Part shown: in pieces, positions 51,287 to 59,772 of the stretch
How positions within the stretch are numbered: position 1 is the first letter of the stretch
Layout: each line of letters starts with the position of its first letter
Origin: Neptunomonas qingdaonensis
Lineage (GTDB): Bacteria; Pseudomonadota; Gammaproteobacteria; Pseudomonadales; Balneatricaceae
Direction: 5' to 3'
NCBI RefSeq assembly: GCF_900113275.1
Contig: NZ_FOOU01000004.1
Span: 124,001-188,000, forward strand
Length of the DNA: 64,000 bases
Program-made: the position numbers and the translations under genes
The notes under the pieces: generated by a model
What the model was told of the DNA's origin: nothing
The model's input: only the letters and a program-made list of their open reading frames with translations
Databases searched by the model: none

Positions 51287-54200
51287 ATGACTAAGCCAGA
51301 ACTCCCATCAGAGAAGCCGACCAATAACGCGCCTGCACTAGATAACTACGCACTTAACGACCGCTACACGCGTACGCAGGGACGTGTATTTTTAACCGGT
51401 ACCCAAGCACTGGTGCGCATTCCACTCGTACAAGCCCAGTTGGACAAAGAGAATGGCCTGAATACCGGTGGTTTTATTAGTGGTTATCGCGGCTCTCCTT
51501 TGGGAGGCTATGACCAGGCACTGTGGAGTGCTAAAGCATTATTAGCACAGCATCATATCGAATTTATTCCAGCGATAAATGAAGACCTCGCCGCCACACT
51601 GGTACTGGGTTCTCAACAAGTAGAAACCGACCCCGATAAAACCGTCGACGGTGTATTCTCAATCTGGTACGGAAAAGGCCCTGGTGTTGACAGAGCCGGC
51701 GATGCGCTAAAGCATGGTAATACCTATGGTAGTTCTCCTCACGGTGGCGTGTTAGTCGTTGCAGGCGATGATCACGGTTGTGTTTCTTCCTCTATGCCAC
51801 ATCAGTCCGACGTTGCTTTTATGGCCTGGTTTATGCCGACCATTAACCCGGCAAGCATTGCAGAGTATGAAGAGTTTGGCTTATGGGGATATGCGTTATC
51901 TCGCTTTTCAGGGATGTGGGTAGGCTTTAAAGCGATCTCTGAAACGGTCGAAAGCGCCTCTAGTGTTGAACTCAAACCCTTACCCACATTCAAAATACCG
52001 GACGACTTCACAGCTCCCGCCGAAGGTCTGCATTATCGCTGGCCTGACCTCCCTGGCCCACAGCTTGAAACACGAATTGAGCATAAACTCGCTGCCGTAC
52101 AGGCGTTCGCCAGAGCCAACCCTATTGATAAGAAAATCGTCACGGCTGCTGGTGCTAAACTGGGTATTGTCAGCACCGGCAAGGCACACCTGGACTTAAT
52201 GGAAGCACTTGAGCTGCTCGGCCTACCTGAACAAAGATTACAAGCGCTGGACATAGAAATTTATAAAATAGGTCTGGTCTGGCCGCTTGAGCGCAAAGGG
52301 ATTCTCGACTTTGTGCATGGCAAGCAAGAGATTCTGGTTATCGAAGAAAAGCGCGGCATTATCGAGAGTCAGATAAAGGAGGCGATGTCAGAGCCCGACC
52401 GCCCTGGCGAGGTACTGATCACCGGCAAGCAAGATGAAAACGGCCAGCCACTCATCCCATATGTAGGGGAGCTGAGCCCTTCTTTACTCGCCTCTTTTCT
52501 GGCGGCGCGTTTACAGCGTCTCTTCGATCTCAGTTTTACCAATGAGTTACAGCAGATCAAGGAGTCCGGAGTTACGGTTAAAGATCCTGGTGGCGTGCGT
52601 CGTATGCCCTATTTTTGTTCCGGTTGCCCACACAACCGCTCAACCAAAGTGCCTGAAGGCAGTAAAGCACTCGCCGGCATCGGCTGTCACTTTATGGCCT
52701 CATGGATGGGACGCAACACCGAGTCGCTGATTCAGATGGGTGGTGAAGGCGTAAACTGGGCGAGTAAATCTCGCTTTACCGGCAACGGGCATATCTTCCA
52801 GAATCTGGGCGAAGGCACCTACTTCCACTCCGGCTCGATGGCCATTCGCCAATCGATTGCCGCAGGCTCTAACATCACCTACAAAATTCTCTTTAACGAT
52901 GCGGTCGCCATGACCGGAGGCCAGCCTGTAGACGGACAAATATCGGTTCCGGCTATCGCACAACAAGTACACTCAGAAGGCGCGAATCGCATTGCCGTGC
53001 TTAGCGATCAACCCGAGAAATATAAGGGTCATGAGGGTGAATTCCCCAAAGGTACAAGCTTCTATCACCGCGATGAACTTGATAGCGTGCAGCGTGAGTT
53101 ACGTGAAATAAAAGGCGTGACGGTTCTCATCTATGATCAAACCTGCGCGGCAGAAAAACGCCGCCTGCGTAAACGAGGCCAATTTCCTGATCCGGCCAAA
53201 CGCGTCATGATCAATCATCATGTGTGTGAAAGCTGTGGCGACTGTTCCGCACAGTCCAACTGCTTATCCATTGTACCTCGCGTGACTGAAATGGGTGTTA
53301 AACGTCAGATCGACCAGTCTTCCTGTAACAAGGACTTCAGTTGTGTTAACGGTTTCTGTCCTAGTTTTGTGACCATCGAAGGCGGCCAACTGCGCAAACC
53401 CAAAGGCCTCAGCCCGGATGCTGTCACCGAGCAGCTTGCCAAGATACCCAGCCCGTTAATTCCACCACTGAGCGGGACCTATGACCTGCTGGTCAGTGGT
53501 GTCGGGGGCACAGGTGTTGTCACTGTCGGCGCGTTAATCACCATGGCCGCGCATCTTGAAGGCAAGGGCTCCAGCGTGCTCGACTTTATGGGGTTCGCGC
53601 AAAAAGGGGGGGCGGTACTCAGCTATGTGCGCGTAGCACCGTCACCGCAGGATATTCATCAGGTACGTACCGATCACGGTCGTGCGGATGCATTAATCGC
53701 CTGTGACATGGTGGTCGCCACCTCCGCTAAAGCGCTGGATGTACTCCGTCACAATCACACCAAAGCTGTGGTTAACCTTGCCGAAATGGCGACCGCTGAC
53801 CACGTCCTTTATCGGGATGCCGATATCGAAAGTAATAAACGTGTAAACCTACTGGCTGATGCTGTAGGTGACAGCCAGTTCTCGACACTGGACGCCAACA
53901 CGCTTGCGCTTCATTTGTTGGGCGATACGGTTTTCTCAAACGTGATGATGCTGGGTTACGCCTGGCAGAAAGGCCTGATTCCCATCTCTGAAACGGCACT
54001 GACTCGCGCTATCGAACTTAACGCGGTAGCGGTCGATAAAAATAAAACCGCCTTCAGTTGGGGACGCTTAGCGGCCAGCATGCCAGACTATGTTACGCAA
54101 GCGGCACATCCACAACCCAGTAAAGCCACTGAGACACTTGAGCAGAAAATTCAGCGCTTCGCAGACACACTAAAGGGTTACCAAAGCCAAAAACTCGCGG

Positions 54201-54820
54201 ATCAGTACTTACAGCACATCAATAGTATTCGTCAGTTGGACAAACAACTGAGCGAGCAACGCGGCAACTCGACAAAGAACCTTAACGGTAACAACCACGA
54301 ACAACTGACCGAGGTTGTCGCAACTCAGCTGTATCGATTGATGGCGACCAAAGATGAGTATGAAGTGGCACGTTTGTACACGGATACTGATTTCCTGCAA
54401 GAGGTAGAAAATACCTTTGAAGGTGACTATAAAGTCCACTTTAACTTCGCTCCCCCCATTTTAGGCGGCAAAGTTGTCAATGGGCGACCTGTTAAACGAC
54501 AATTTGGCCCGTGGATGTTGAAATCCTTGCGAATGCTCGCCAAAATGCGCGGTATACGTCATACAATGCTGGATCCTTTCCGTTTTTCTGCCGATCGAAA
54601 ACTGGATAGACAACTGCTAGCCAGTTACAAACACCTCATAGCCATGTTGCAAAGCCAGACAACACAACACAACTATGATCTGGCGCTGCAGCTTGCCAAC
54701 CTTCCAAAAGAGATTCGTGGCTACGGTCCTGTTCGGGAAACAGCAGCAGAGAAAGCGGCACAGCAACACTCTGCATTATTGGCACAGTACCAACAAGCCA
54801 CTCAAGGCGCAGGAGAATAG
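51287..54820 (+). CDS. indolepyruvate ferredoxin oxidoreductase, fused alpha-beta
   Basis: An 1177-residue 2-oxoacid:acceptor oxidoreductase. N-terminal TPP/pyruvate-binding regions (GGFISGYRGSPLGGYDQALW; GGEGVNWASKSRFTGNGHIFQNLGEGTYFHSG), a Cys-rich iron-sulfur stretch (CESCGDCSAQSNC, then CNKDFSCVNGFCP, about 645-700), and a C-terminal gamma-type domain (LLVSGVGGTGVVTVGALITMAA). It decarboxylates aryl pyruvates from Phe, Tyr or Trp to aryl-acetyl-CoA. This long fused form is aerobic-type, found in proteobacteria. It is coupled to the aminotransferase gene (2-bp gap). Confidence 0.92.
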   Translation: MTKPELPSEKPTNNAPALDNYALNDRYTRTQGRVFLTGTQALVRIPLVQAQLDKENGLNTGGFISGYRGSPLGGYDQALWSAKALLAQHHIEFIPAINEDLAATLVLGSQQVETDPDKTVDGVFSIWYGKGPGVDRAGDALKHGNTYGSSPHGGVLVVAGDDHGCVSSSMPHQSDVAFMAWFMPTINPASIAEYEEFGLWGYALSRFSGMWVGFKAISETVESASSVELKPLPTFKIPDDFTAPAEGLHYRWPDLPGPQLETRIEHKLAAVQAFARANPIDKKIVTAAGAKLGIVSTGKAHLDLMEALELLGLPEQRLQALDIEIYKIGLVWPLERKGILDFVHGKQEILVIEEKRGIIESQIKEAMSEPDRPGEVLITGKQDENGQPLIPYVGELSPSLLASFLAARLQRLFDLSFTNELQQIKESGVTVKDPGGVRRMPYFCSGCPHNRSTKVPEGSKALAGIGCHFMASWMGRNTESLIQMGGEGVNWASKSRFTGNGHIFQNLGEGTYFHSGSMAIRQSIAAGSNITYKILFNDAVAMTGGQPVDGQISVPAIAQQVHSEGANRIAVLSDQPEKYKGHEGEFPKGTSFYHRDELDSVQRELREIKGVTVLIYDQTCAAEKRRLRKRGQFPDPAKRVMINHHVCESCGDCSAQSNCLSIVPRVTEMGVKRQIDQSSCNKDFSCVNGFCPSFVTIEGGQLRKPKGLSPDAVTEQLAKIPSPLIPPLSGTYDLLVSGVGGTGVVTVGALITMAAHLEGKGSSVLDFMGFAQKGGAVLSYVRVAPSPQDIHQVRTDHGRADALIACDMVVATSAKALDVLRHNHTKAVVNLAEMATADHVLYRDADIESNKRVNLLADAVGDSQFSTLDANTLALHLLGDTVFSNVMMLGYAWQKGLIPISETALTRAIELNAVAVDKNKTAFSWGRLAASMPDYVTQAAHPQPSKATETLEQKIQRFADTLKGYQSQKLADQYLQHINSIRQLDKQLSEQRGNSTKNLNGNNHEQLTEVVATQLYRLMATKDEYEVARLYTDTDFLQEVENTFEGDYKVHFNFAPPILGGKVVNGRPVKRQFGPWMLKSLRMLAKMRGIRHTMLDPFRFSADRKLDRQLLASYKHLIAMLQSQTTQHNYDLALQLANLPKEIRGYGPVRETAAEKAAQQHSALLAQYQQATQGAGE

Positions 54821-54822
54821 TC

Positions 54823-56019
54823 ATGTTCGAACATCTGCACGCATTACCCGCAGACCCCATCCTAAACCTGATGGTTCAGTACCGTAAGGATAACAACCCG
54901 CTAAAAGTTGATTTAGGCGTAGGTGTCTATAAAGACGAGCAAGGCCATACTGCTATCATGCAGGCTGTCACCGCAGCGGAAACACACCTGTTGGCAACAG
55001 AAACAACCAAAACCTACATCGGCCCTGCCGGTGCAGAAGGTTTTAATTACCATATCAGCCGTTTGCTGCTGGGTAATGATCATAGCGCAATCAAAGATCA
55101 GCGCATCACCGTTGCACAAACGCCTGGCGGCTGCGGTGCACTGCGCATGGCCGCAGAGTTCACGGCTAAATGCTCGCCGGAGACAACCGTCTGGGTGAGT
55201 GATCCAACATGGGCAAACCATATCCCACTGCTAAAAGGTGCCCGATTAAATATTACGGAATATCCTTATTACGATGGTGAGACAAAAGGTATCCGGTTCG
55301 ATGACATGTGCAGCGCGTTGGAATCGGCCAAGGCTGGCGATGTCGTATTGTTACACGGCTGCTGCCACAACCCGAGTGGTGCTGACCTTTCAACAGCACA
55401 ATGGGATGTTATAGCCGAGTTGCTGATGCGTAAAAACCTGATTCCGTTTGTCGATATCGCTTATCAGGGCTTAGGAGATGGCTTGGCTGAAGACGCTTAT
55501 GGGGTTCGCTTGTTGGCAGACAAAGCCCCCGAAATGCTGATCGCCAGCTCCTGCTCTAAAAACTTTGGCCTGTATCGTGAAAGAACCGGTTCAGTGATTA
55601 TCATTTCACCTAACCAGCAGCAGGCTGCCGTATCTGCGAGCAATCTTTTCAGTCTCATCCGTGGCCACTACTCGATGCCGCCCGCACATGGGGCTGCCAT
55701 TGTTGAAACTATTCTGGGTAATGCAGAGCTGACTAAAAGCTGGGATAACGAACTCACAGTGATGCGTAACCGTATCCTGCAATTACGTCATCAACTGGCT
55801 CAGGAGATTGCGGCAACAGGCTGCTCGCAAGACTTTAGCTTCATACCCCGGCAAAAAGGGATGTTCTCTTTCTTAGGGATAAACAAAGATCAGGTGGCTC
55901 GGCTGCGTGATGAGCATGCCATCTATATGGTGGACTCCAGCCGGATCAATATTGCCGGCTTATCCTCTACGAATCTAGGTTATGTAGCACAATCGTTAAG
56001 TAAGGTCCTGAAAGGCTAA
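54823..56019 (+). CDS. tyrB: aromatic amino acid aminotransferase (TyrB/AspC type)
   Basis: A 398-residue class I aminotransferase: LGVGVYKDEQGHTAIMQAV at the N-terminus, AQTPGGCGALRMAAEF, GCCHNPSGADLS, FVDIAYQGLGDGLAEDAYG, the PLP lysine in SSCSKNFGLYRERTGS, and a C-terminal Arg in DSSRINIAGLS that binds the substrate carboxylate. It removes the amino group of aromatic amino acids to give the 2-oxo acids used by the oxidoreductase just upstream (2-bp gap). TyrB and AspC cannot be separated with certainty by reading; the operon favours aromatic substrates. Confidence 0.92.
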   Translation: MFEHLHALPADPILNLMVQYRKDNNPLKVDLGVGVYKDEQGHTAIMQAVTAAETHLLATETTKTYIGPAGAEGFNYHISRLLLGNDHSAIKDQRITVAQTPGGCGALRMAAEFTAKCSPETTVWVSDPTWANHIPLLKGARLNITEYPYYDGETKGIRFDDMCSALESAKAGDVVLLHGCCHNPSGADLSTAQWDVIAELLMRKNLIPFVDIAYQGLGDGLAEDAYGVRLLADKAPEMLIASSCSKNFGLYRERTGSVIIISPNQQQAAVSASNLFSLIRGHYSMPPAHGAAIVETILGNAELTKSWDNELTVMRNRILQLRHQLAQEIAATGCSQDFSFIPRQKGMFSFLGINKDQVARLRDEHAIYMVDSSRINIAGLSSTNLGYVAQSLSKVLKG

Positions 56020-56038
56020 GTCCCACAATACTGCCATA

Positions 56039-56083
56039 GCACAAGCATTGATCAGCCAATAGAAAGGTGAGCAATGCTTGTGC
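56039..56083. terminator. long-loop inverted repeat between tyrB and GlxA-type regulator
   Basis: A 12-bp perfect stem (GCACAAGCATTG 56039-56050 with CAATGCTTGTGC 56072-56083), 21-base loop, no T-run. It is located between convergent genes, like the structure at 46842-46884. Confidence 0.6.
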
Positions 56084-56094
56084 TTGCGACACAA

Positions 56095-57219
56095 TTATTG
56101 AATTGCGATTGACCCATAACTAGGTTCGGTTTGCGCTTGAAATAACGCCGTTGCCGAGCGGACAGCGGGGATGACAACCTCTTGATCGATAAGGGGCTGA
56201 CGAAGCCGATTATTGCGTGTGGTATCCGTCCAGGTACCTTTACGCTCATCCCGTGGCGAAATACCAATATGTTTACGATAGCAACGGCTAAAATGCGGCG
56301 TAGAGACAAAGCCACATGCCGTTGATATTTCAACAATCGACAAGTTCGACTGTTTCAGCAACTGCCTGGCACGGTCTAAACGTAACTTTAAATAATAACG
56401 CGATGGCGAGCAGTCCAGATGTTTTAAAAACATCCTTTCAAGCTGTCGACGGGAAACCGCCACAAAATTTGCCAACTCATCTAATTCAAATGGTTCTTCA
56501 AGATTGGCTTCCATTAATTCAATAATATCGACCAACTTCTGCATCGGCTGACCATTCGTATGCAACTGGCGCAACGAAACACGCTGCTGGTCAAACTCCC
56601 CCCGTACCCGGTCACAAATAAACATATCAGACACCGCACCGGATAACTTGCCACCATACTTTAATGCAATGTAGTTGAGAAACATGTCCATGGCGGTTGT
56701 CCCGCCAGAAGATGTCATGCGGTTCTTATCGATACTATATAAACGATTATTACAACGTACTTTAGGGTAACGCTCCTGCATAGACGCCAAACATTCCCAA
56801 TGGATACTGCTTTCATAATTATCGAGTAAACCTGCATGCGCTAAAACATAAGCGCCCGTACAGATCCCCCCCAGCGTATAATTTTTTCGCCCCAACGCGC
56901 GTAACCAGCTAACCTGTCGCTGGCTGAAGCTGCGTGTAATATCAACACCGCCAACCACAATGATCATGTCCAAAACCGGAGCGTTAAGAATGGAAAAGTC
57001 AGGGGTAAATGAGAGTCCGTCGCTGGCCTTCACCAAGCAACCATCTTCTGAAATCAGCTGCCAACTAAATAGTTCCTCGCCGGATAACTGATTGGCCATT
57101 CGTAGCGTCTCAATGGCCGATGCCAACGCAATCATCGTGAAGTTATCGAGTAACAAGAAACCAACACGTGTTAGCGTTTTGCTTTTGATCGCTGGGTTAG
57201 ATGTCATACCTGAAGCCAT
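56095..57219 (-). CDS. GlxA-family AraC-type regulator, GbdR-like
   Basis: A 374-residue regulator with an N-terminal DJ-1/PfpI-like domain (VGFLLLDNFTMIALASAIETLRMANQLSG, GGICTGAYVLAHAGLLDN) and a C-terminal AraC helix-turn-helix pair (about 265-355, LDELANFVAVSRRQLERMFLKHL, GFVSTPHFSRCYRKHIGISPRDER). Closest by eye to GbdR and CdhR, which respond to glycine betaine/dimethylglycine and carnitine derivatives. Start set at 57219 with a GAGGG site; an open frame to 57366 adds 49 unrelated residues. It is divergent from fdhA, and gbcAB is 5 kb away, so GbdR function is likely. Confidence 0.85.
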   Translation of the reverse strand: MASGMTSNPAIKSKTLTRVGFLLLDNFTMIALASAIETLRMANQLSGEELFSWQLISEDGCLVKASDGLSFTPDFSILNAPVLDMIIVVGGVDITRSFSQRQVSWLRALGRKNYTLGGICTGAYVLAHAGLLDNYESSIHWECLASMQERYPKVRCNNRLYSIDKNRMTSSGGTTAMDMFLNYIALKYGGKLSGAVSDMFICDRVRGEFDQQRVSLRQLHTNGQPMQKLVDIIELMEANLEEPFELDELANFVAVSRRQLERMFLKHLDCSPSRYYLKLRLDRARQLLKQSNLSIVEISTACGFVSTPHFSRCYRKHIGISPRDERKGTWTDTTRNNRLRQPLIDQEVVIPAVRSATALFQAQTEPSYGSIAIQ

Positions 57220-57389
57220 TGTAGTGCCCTCATCGAGCTCTTCTGATGCACAGAAAGAGGTCAGTTCTAAATTATAATTATTACCGAAATAACTGTCAGT
57301 CCAGTTTTTAAAAGCACCAGAAATAGCCAATTTTCTGAGCACATCCCGCACGGGAGTTACTGCCAATAATATCTCTCAAATGAAATTTA

Positions 57390-57410
57390 ATGCGTCCAAA
57401 AACGACGCAT
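57390..57410. promoter_or_regulatory. inverted repeat in the regulator-fdhA gap
   Basis: ATGCGTC-N7-GACGCAT, perfect 7-bp arms. A further GCGACG at 57433-57438 lies 31 bp downstream, roughly three helical turns. The GCGAC core also occurs twice in the gbcB-gbcA gap. Candidate operator of the GlxA-type regulator. The remaining 429-bp gap holds no other gene that I can see. Confidence 0.5.
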
Positions 57411-57648
57411 ATCAGGCATAGATTATCTAAAAGCGACGAATTATTTTTTATTTCATGATGTATATCAAGTTTCCCAGACAAATGATCTGTTTTCTCATCA
57501 ATCAAAGCCTGAAAAAAAAGGATTCACATCGACTGAATGTCTTAAATAGACACGTATCGGGTTATTAGAGTCATGTAGTAAAACCCCGGGCAGCATAGAG
57601 TGAGCAACTGAGGCATTACTCAGCCATAAAAATAACAGGAGTGTATAC

Positions 57649-58848
57649 ATGACAAGCCACTTTGATAACCGTGGGGTAGTTTATAAAGGCCCCGGTGAAG
57701 TTGCCGTAGAATCCATCGCATTTCCAGAGCTCGCCATTGGCAAAAGAAAGTGTAATCACGGCGTTATTTTACGAGTATTAACAACTAACATCTGTGGTTC
57801 TGATCAGCATATGGTACGCGGCAGGACCACTGCTGAAGCCGGCTTAGTCCTGGGCCATGAAATAACCGGACAAATTATTGAGTGCGGCTCAGATGTCGAG
57901 TTTCTTCATCCGGGCGATGTCGTTTCTGTTCCTTTCAATATCGCCTGTGGCCGCTGCCGTAACTGCAAAGAAGGCAACACGGGTATCTGCCTTAATGTTA
58001 ACCCTGCCCGCCCGGGTGCTGCCTATGGTTATGTCGATATGGGTGGCTGGGTCGGAGGCCAGGCAGAATATGTCATGGTCCCCTATGCCGATTTCAATCT
58101 ACTGAAGTTTCCTGATCCTGAACAAGCCATGGAAAAGATCAAAGACTTAACATTACTCTCTGACATCTTTCCAACAGGCTTCCACGGTTGTGTTACCGCA
58201 GGCGTTGGCCCGGGTTCAACCGTTTACATCGCGGGTGCCGGCCCTGTCGGTCTCGCTGCGGCAGCTGCCGCACACTTACTGGGTGCCGCCTGCGTTATTG
58301 TTGGCGACATGGTAACAGACCGTCTGAAGCAAGCAGAAAGCTTTGGCTGCGAAACTATCGACCTACGTGAAGAAGGCGATATGGCTGATAAGCTGGAAGT
58401 TATTCTGGGTGAACGCGAAGTCGATGCCTTTGTCGACTGCGTTGGTTTTGAAGCACACGCATGTGGATGTAACCACGGCCAGGAAGCCCCCGCAACCGTA
58501 CTCAACTCCGCTATGCAGATTACCCGTGCAGGCGGGCAAATCGGTATTCCAGGGCTTTATGTGACAGAAGATCCGGGTGCGATGGATGATGCCGCTAAAA
58601 TTGGCGCACTGAGCATGCGCTTTGGTTTGGGCTGGGCTAAATCTCATTCTTTTCATACCGGCCAATGCCCGGTTATGAAGTATCATCGCCCGTTAATGCA
58701 GGCCATTCTTTTTGACAAAGTTAAAATTGCTGATGCCGTTAACGTCCAGATGATTACACTGGATCAGGCACCCGAAGGCTATGCTGACTTTGATGGTGGC
58801 GCGGCGAAGAAGTATGTTATTGATCCACATAATAGCGTTAAATCCTAA
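57649..58848 (+). CDS. fdhA: glutathione-independent formaldehyde dehydrogenase
   Basis: A 399-residue zinc-dependent medium-chain dehydrogenase of the Pseudomonas putida formaldehyde dehydrogenase type. Seen: catalytic zinc Cys/His in TNICGSDQHMVRGRTTAEAGLVLGHEITG, structural zinc cysteines in ACGRCRNCKEGNTGIC, the NAD fold YIAGAGPVGLAAAAAAHLLGA, and VDCVGFEAHACG. It oxidises formaldehyde to formate with tightly held NAD. In Pseudomonas the orthologue is part of the GbdR regulon; here the divergent GlxA-type gene fits. It would dispose of formaldehyde from Tdm, Dmm and Gbc. AGGAG ribosome site. Confidence 0.93.
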   Translation: MTSHFDNRGVVYKGPGEVAVESIAFPELAIGKRKCNHGVILRVLTTNICGSDQHMVRGRTTAEAGLVLGHEITGQIIECGSDVEFLHPGDVVSVPFNIACGRCRNCKEGNTGICLNVNPARPGAAYGYVDMGGWVGGQAEYVMVPYADFNLLKFPDPEQAMEKIKDLTLLSDIFPTGFHGCVTAGVGPGSTVYIAGAGPVGLAAAAAAHLLGAACVIVGDMVTDRLKQAESFGCETIDLREEGDMADKLEVILGEREVDAFVDCVGFEAHACGCNHGQEAPATVLNSAMQITRAGGQIGIPGLYVTEDPGAMDDAAKIGALSMRFGLGWAKSHSFHTGQCPVMKYHRPLMQAILFDKVKIADAVNVQMITLDQAPEGYADFDGGAAKKYVIDPHNSVKS

Positions 58849-58859
58849 CAGGGCTGCAA

Positions 58860-58874
58860 AGAGAGAGAGAGAGC
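58860..58874. repeat. (GA)n microsatellite after fdhA
   Basis: A short run of alternating G and A just after the fdhA stop codon. Minor low-complexity tract, transcribed in the fdhA 3' region before its terminator. Confidence 0.7.
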
Positions 58875-58922
58875 AAAACCCCGACAAGATTAGCGGCTGT
58901 AGAATCTAAAGCTAGCTAGATT

Positions 58923-58950
58923 AAACGCATCTTCAAGGGATGCGTTTTTT
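58923..58950 (+). terminator. rho-independent terminator after fdhA
   Basis: Stem AAACGCATC (58923-58931) with GATGCGTTT (58939-58947), 7-base loop, then T-run. Confidence 0.92.
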
Positions 58951-59034
58951 GTTTGATAAAAAGAAAAAAACTCACGTTAACCAACAAGCTTTACGCAGCA
59001 AACTTATCTCAGCTATATCTCAGTTATATCTCAG

Positions 59035-59772
59035 TTATCGCCACAACTCAGCAATCCGTGTATCCGGGGAATAGTGGTAGGCGACCTGCGCTTGTAGCAA
59101 TTCCGCTGTGGCAACCGCATCCGTTAGTGCTTCATGCTGTTTGTAAAAGGGTAAATTGTATCGGGCACGGCTGTCGGAAAGGCGGATGGATAGCGGCTTA
59201 CGCCCGAAGAAACGACAGACAAATGCTTTAACCCCCTTACGATGTAAACGGGCTTCCAGGTCCATCGTATCCACCACCGGAAAACAGATCCCCTCTCCCA
59301 GCCTGACTTTGAGCGCGGCATGAAGAAACTCCCGCTCGATGTAACGATAATGGGCAACCACGACACGTCCTGCAAGCGCTGCCAATAACGGCTCCAATAC
59401 GCGCATCAAATCCGGTGCATTGTTAATAGCCGAGTGAGTAATACCATGAATAACGACTGACTCTGTTGCCAGATGCTGGCGAGGATTCAAAATCCATTGC
59501 TTAGCGTCTTTACAGTAAATTCGCTGCAGCGTAAAAGGTACCAAACCGATACTCACAATATCGTCTTCATTTGCATTCAGACCCGTAGTTTCAAAGTCCA
59601 ACGCGACAAAAGTCACCTCTTTTAATGGCGTATCCGCAGCCACCGCGCCCTGCTCATAAAATGCCCGTATTCGAGTATCTTTGGCCGTTAGCGCTTGCTC
59701 CTTAACCCTCTGTGACCAGTCGATAGTGTGCTTTTCTCTGCTTTTGAGACGCGTCATTCTCAACCGCCTCAA
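59035..59772 (-). CDS. DnaQ-like 3'-5' exonuclease
   Basis: A 245-residue DEDDh exonuclease: Exo I FVALDFETTGLNANEDDIVSIG, Exo II region VIHGITHSAINNAPDLMRVLEPLLAALAGRVVVAHYRYIERE, and Exo III HEALTDAVATAELL near residue 215. It removes nucleotides from DNA 3' ends. It overlaps the upstream CBS-domain gene by 4 bp. The pairing of a DnaQ-like exonuclease and a DUF294/CBS protein is common in gammaproteobacteria; the shared function is not understood. Confidence 0.9.
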   Translation of the reverse strand: MRRLRMTRLKSREKHTIDWSQRVKEQALTAKDTRIRAFYEQGAVAADTPLKEVTFVALDFETTGLNANEDDIVSIGLVPFTLQRIYCKDAKQWILNPRQHLATESVVIHGITHSAINNAPDLMRVLEPLLAALAGRVVVAHYRYIEREFLHAALKVRLGEGICFPVVDTMDLEARLHRKGVKAFVCRFFGRKPLSIRLSDSRARYNLPFYKQHEALTDAVATAELLQAQVAYHYSPDTRIAELWR

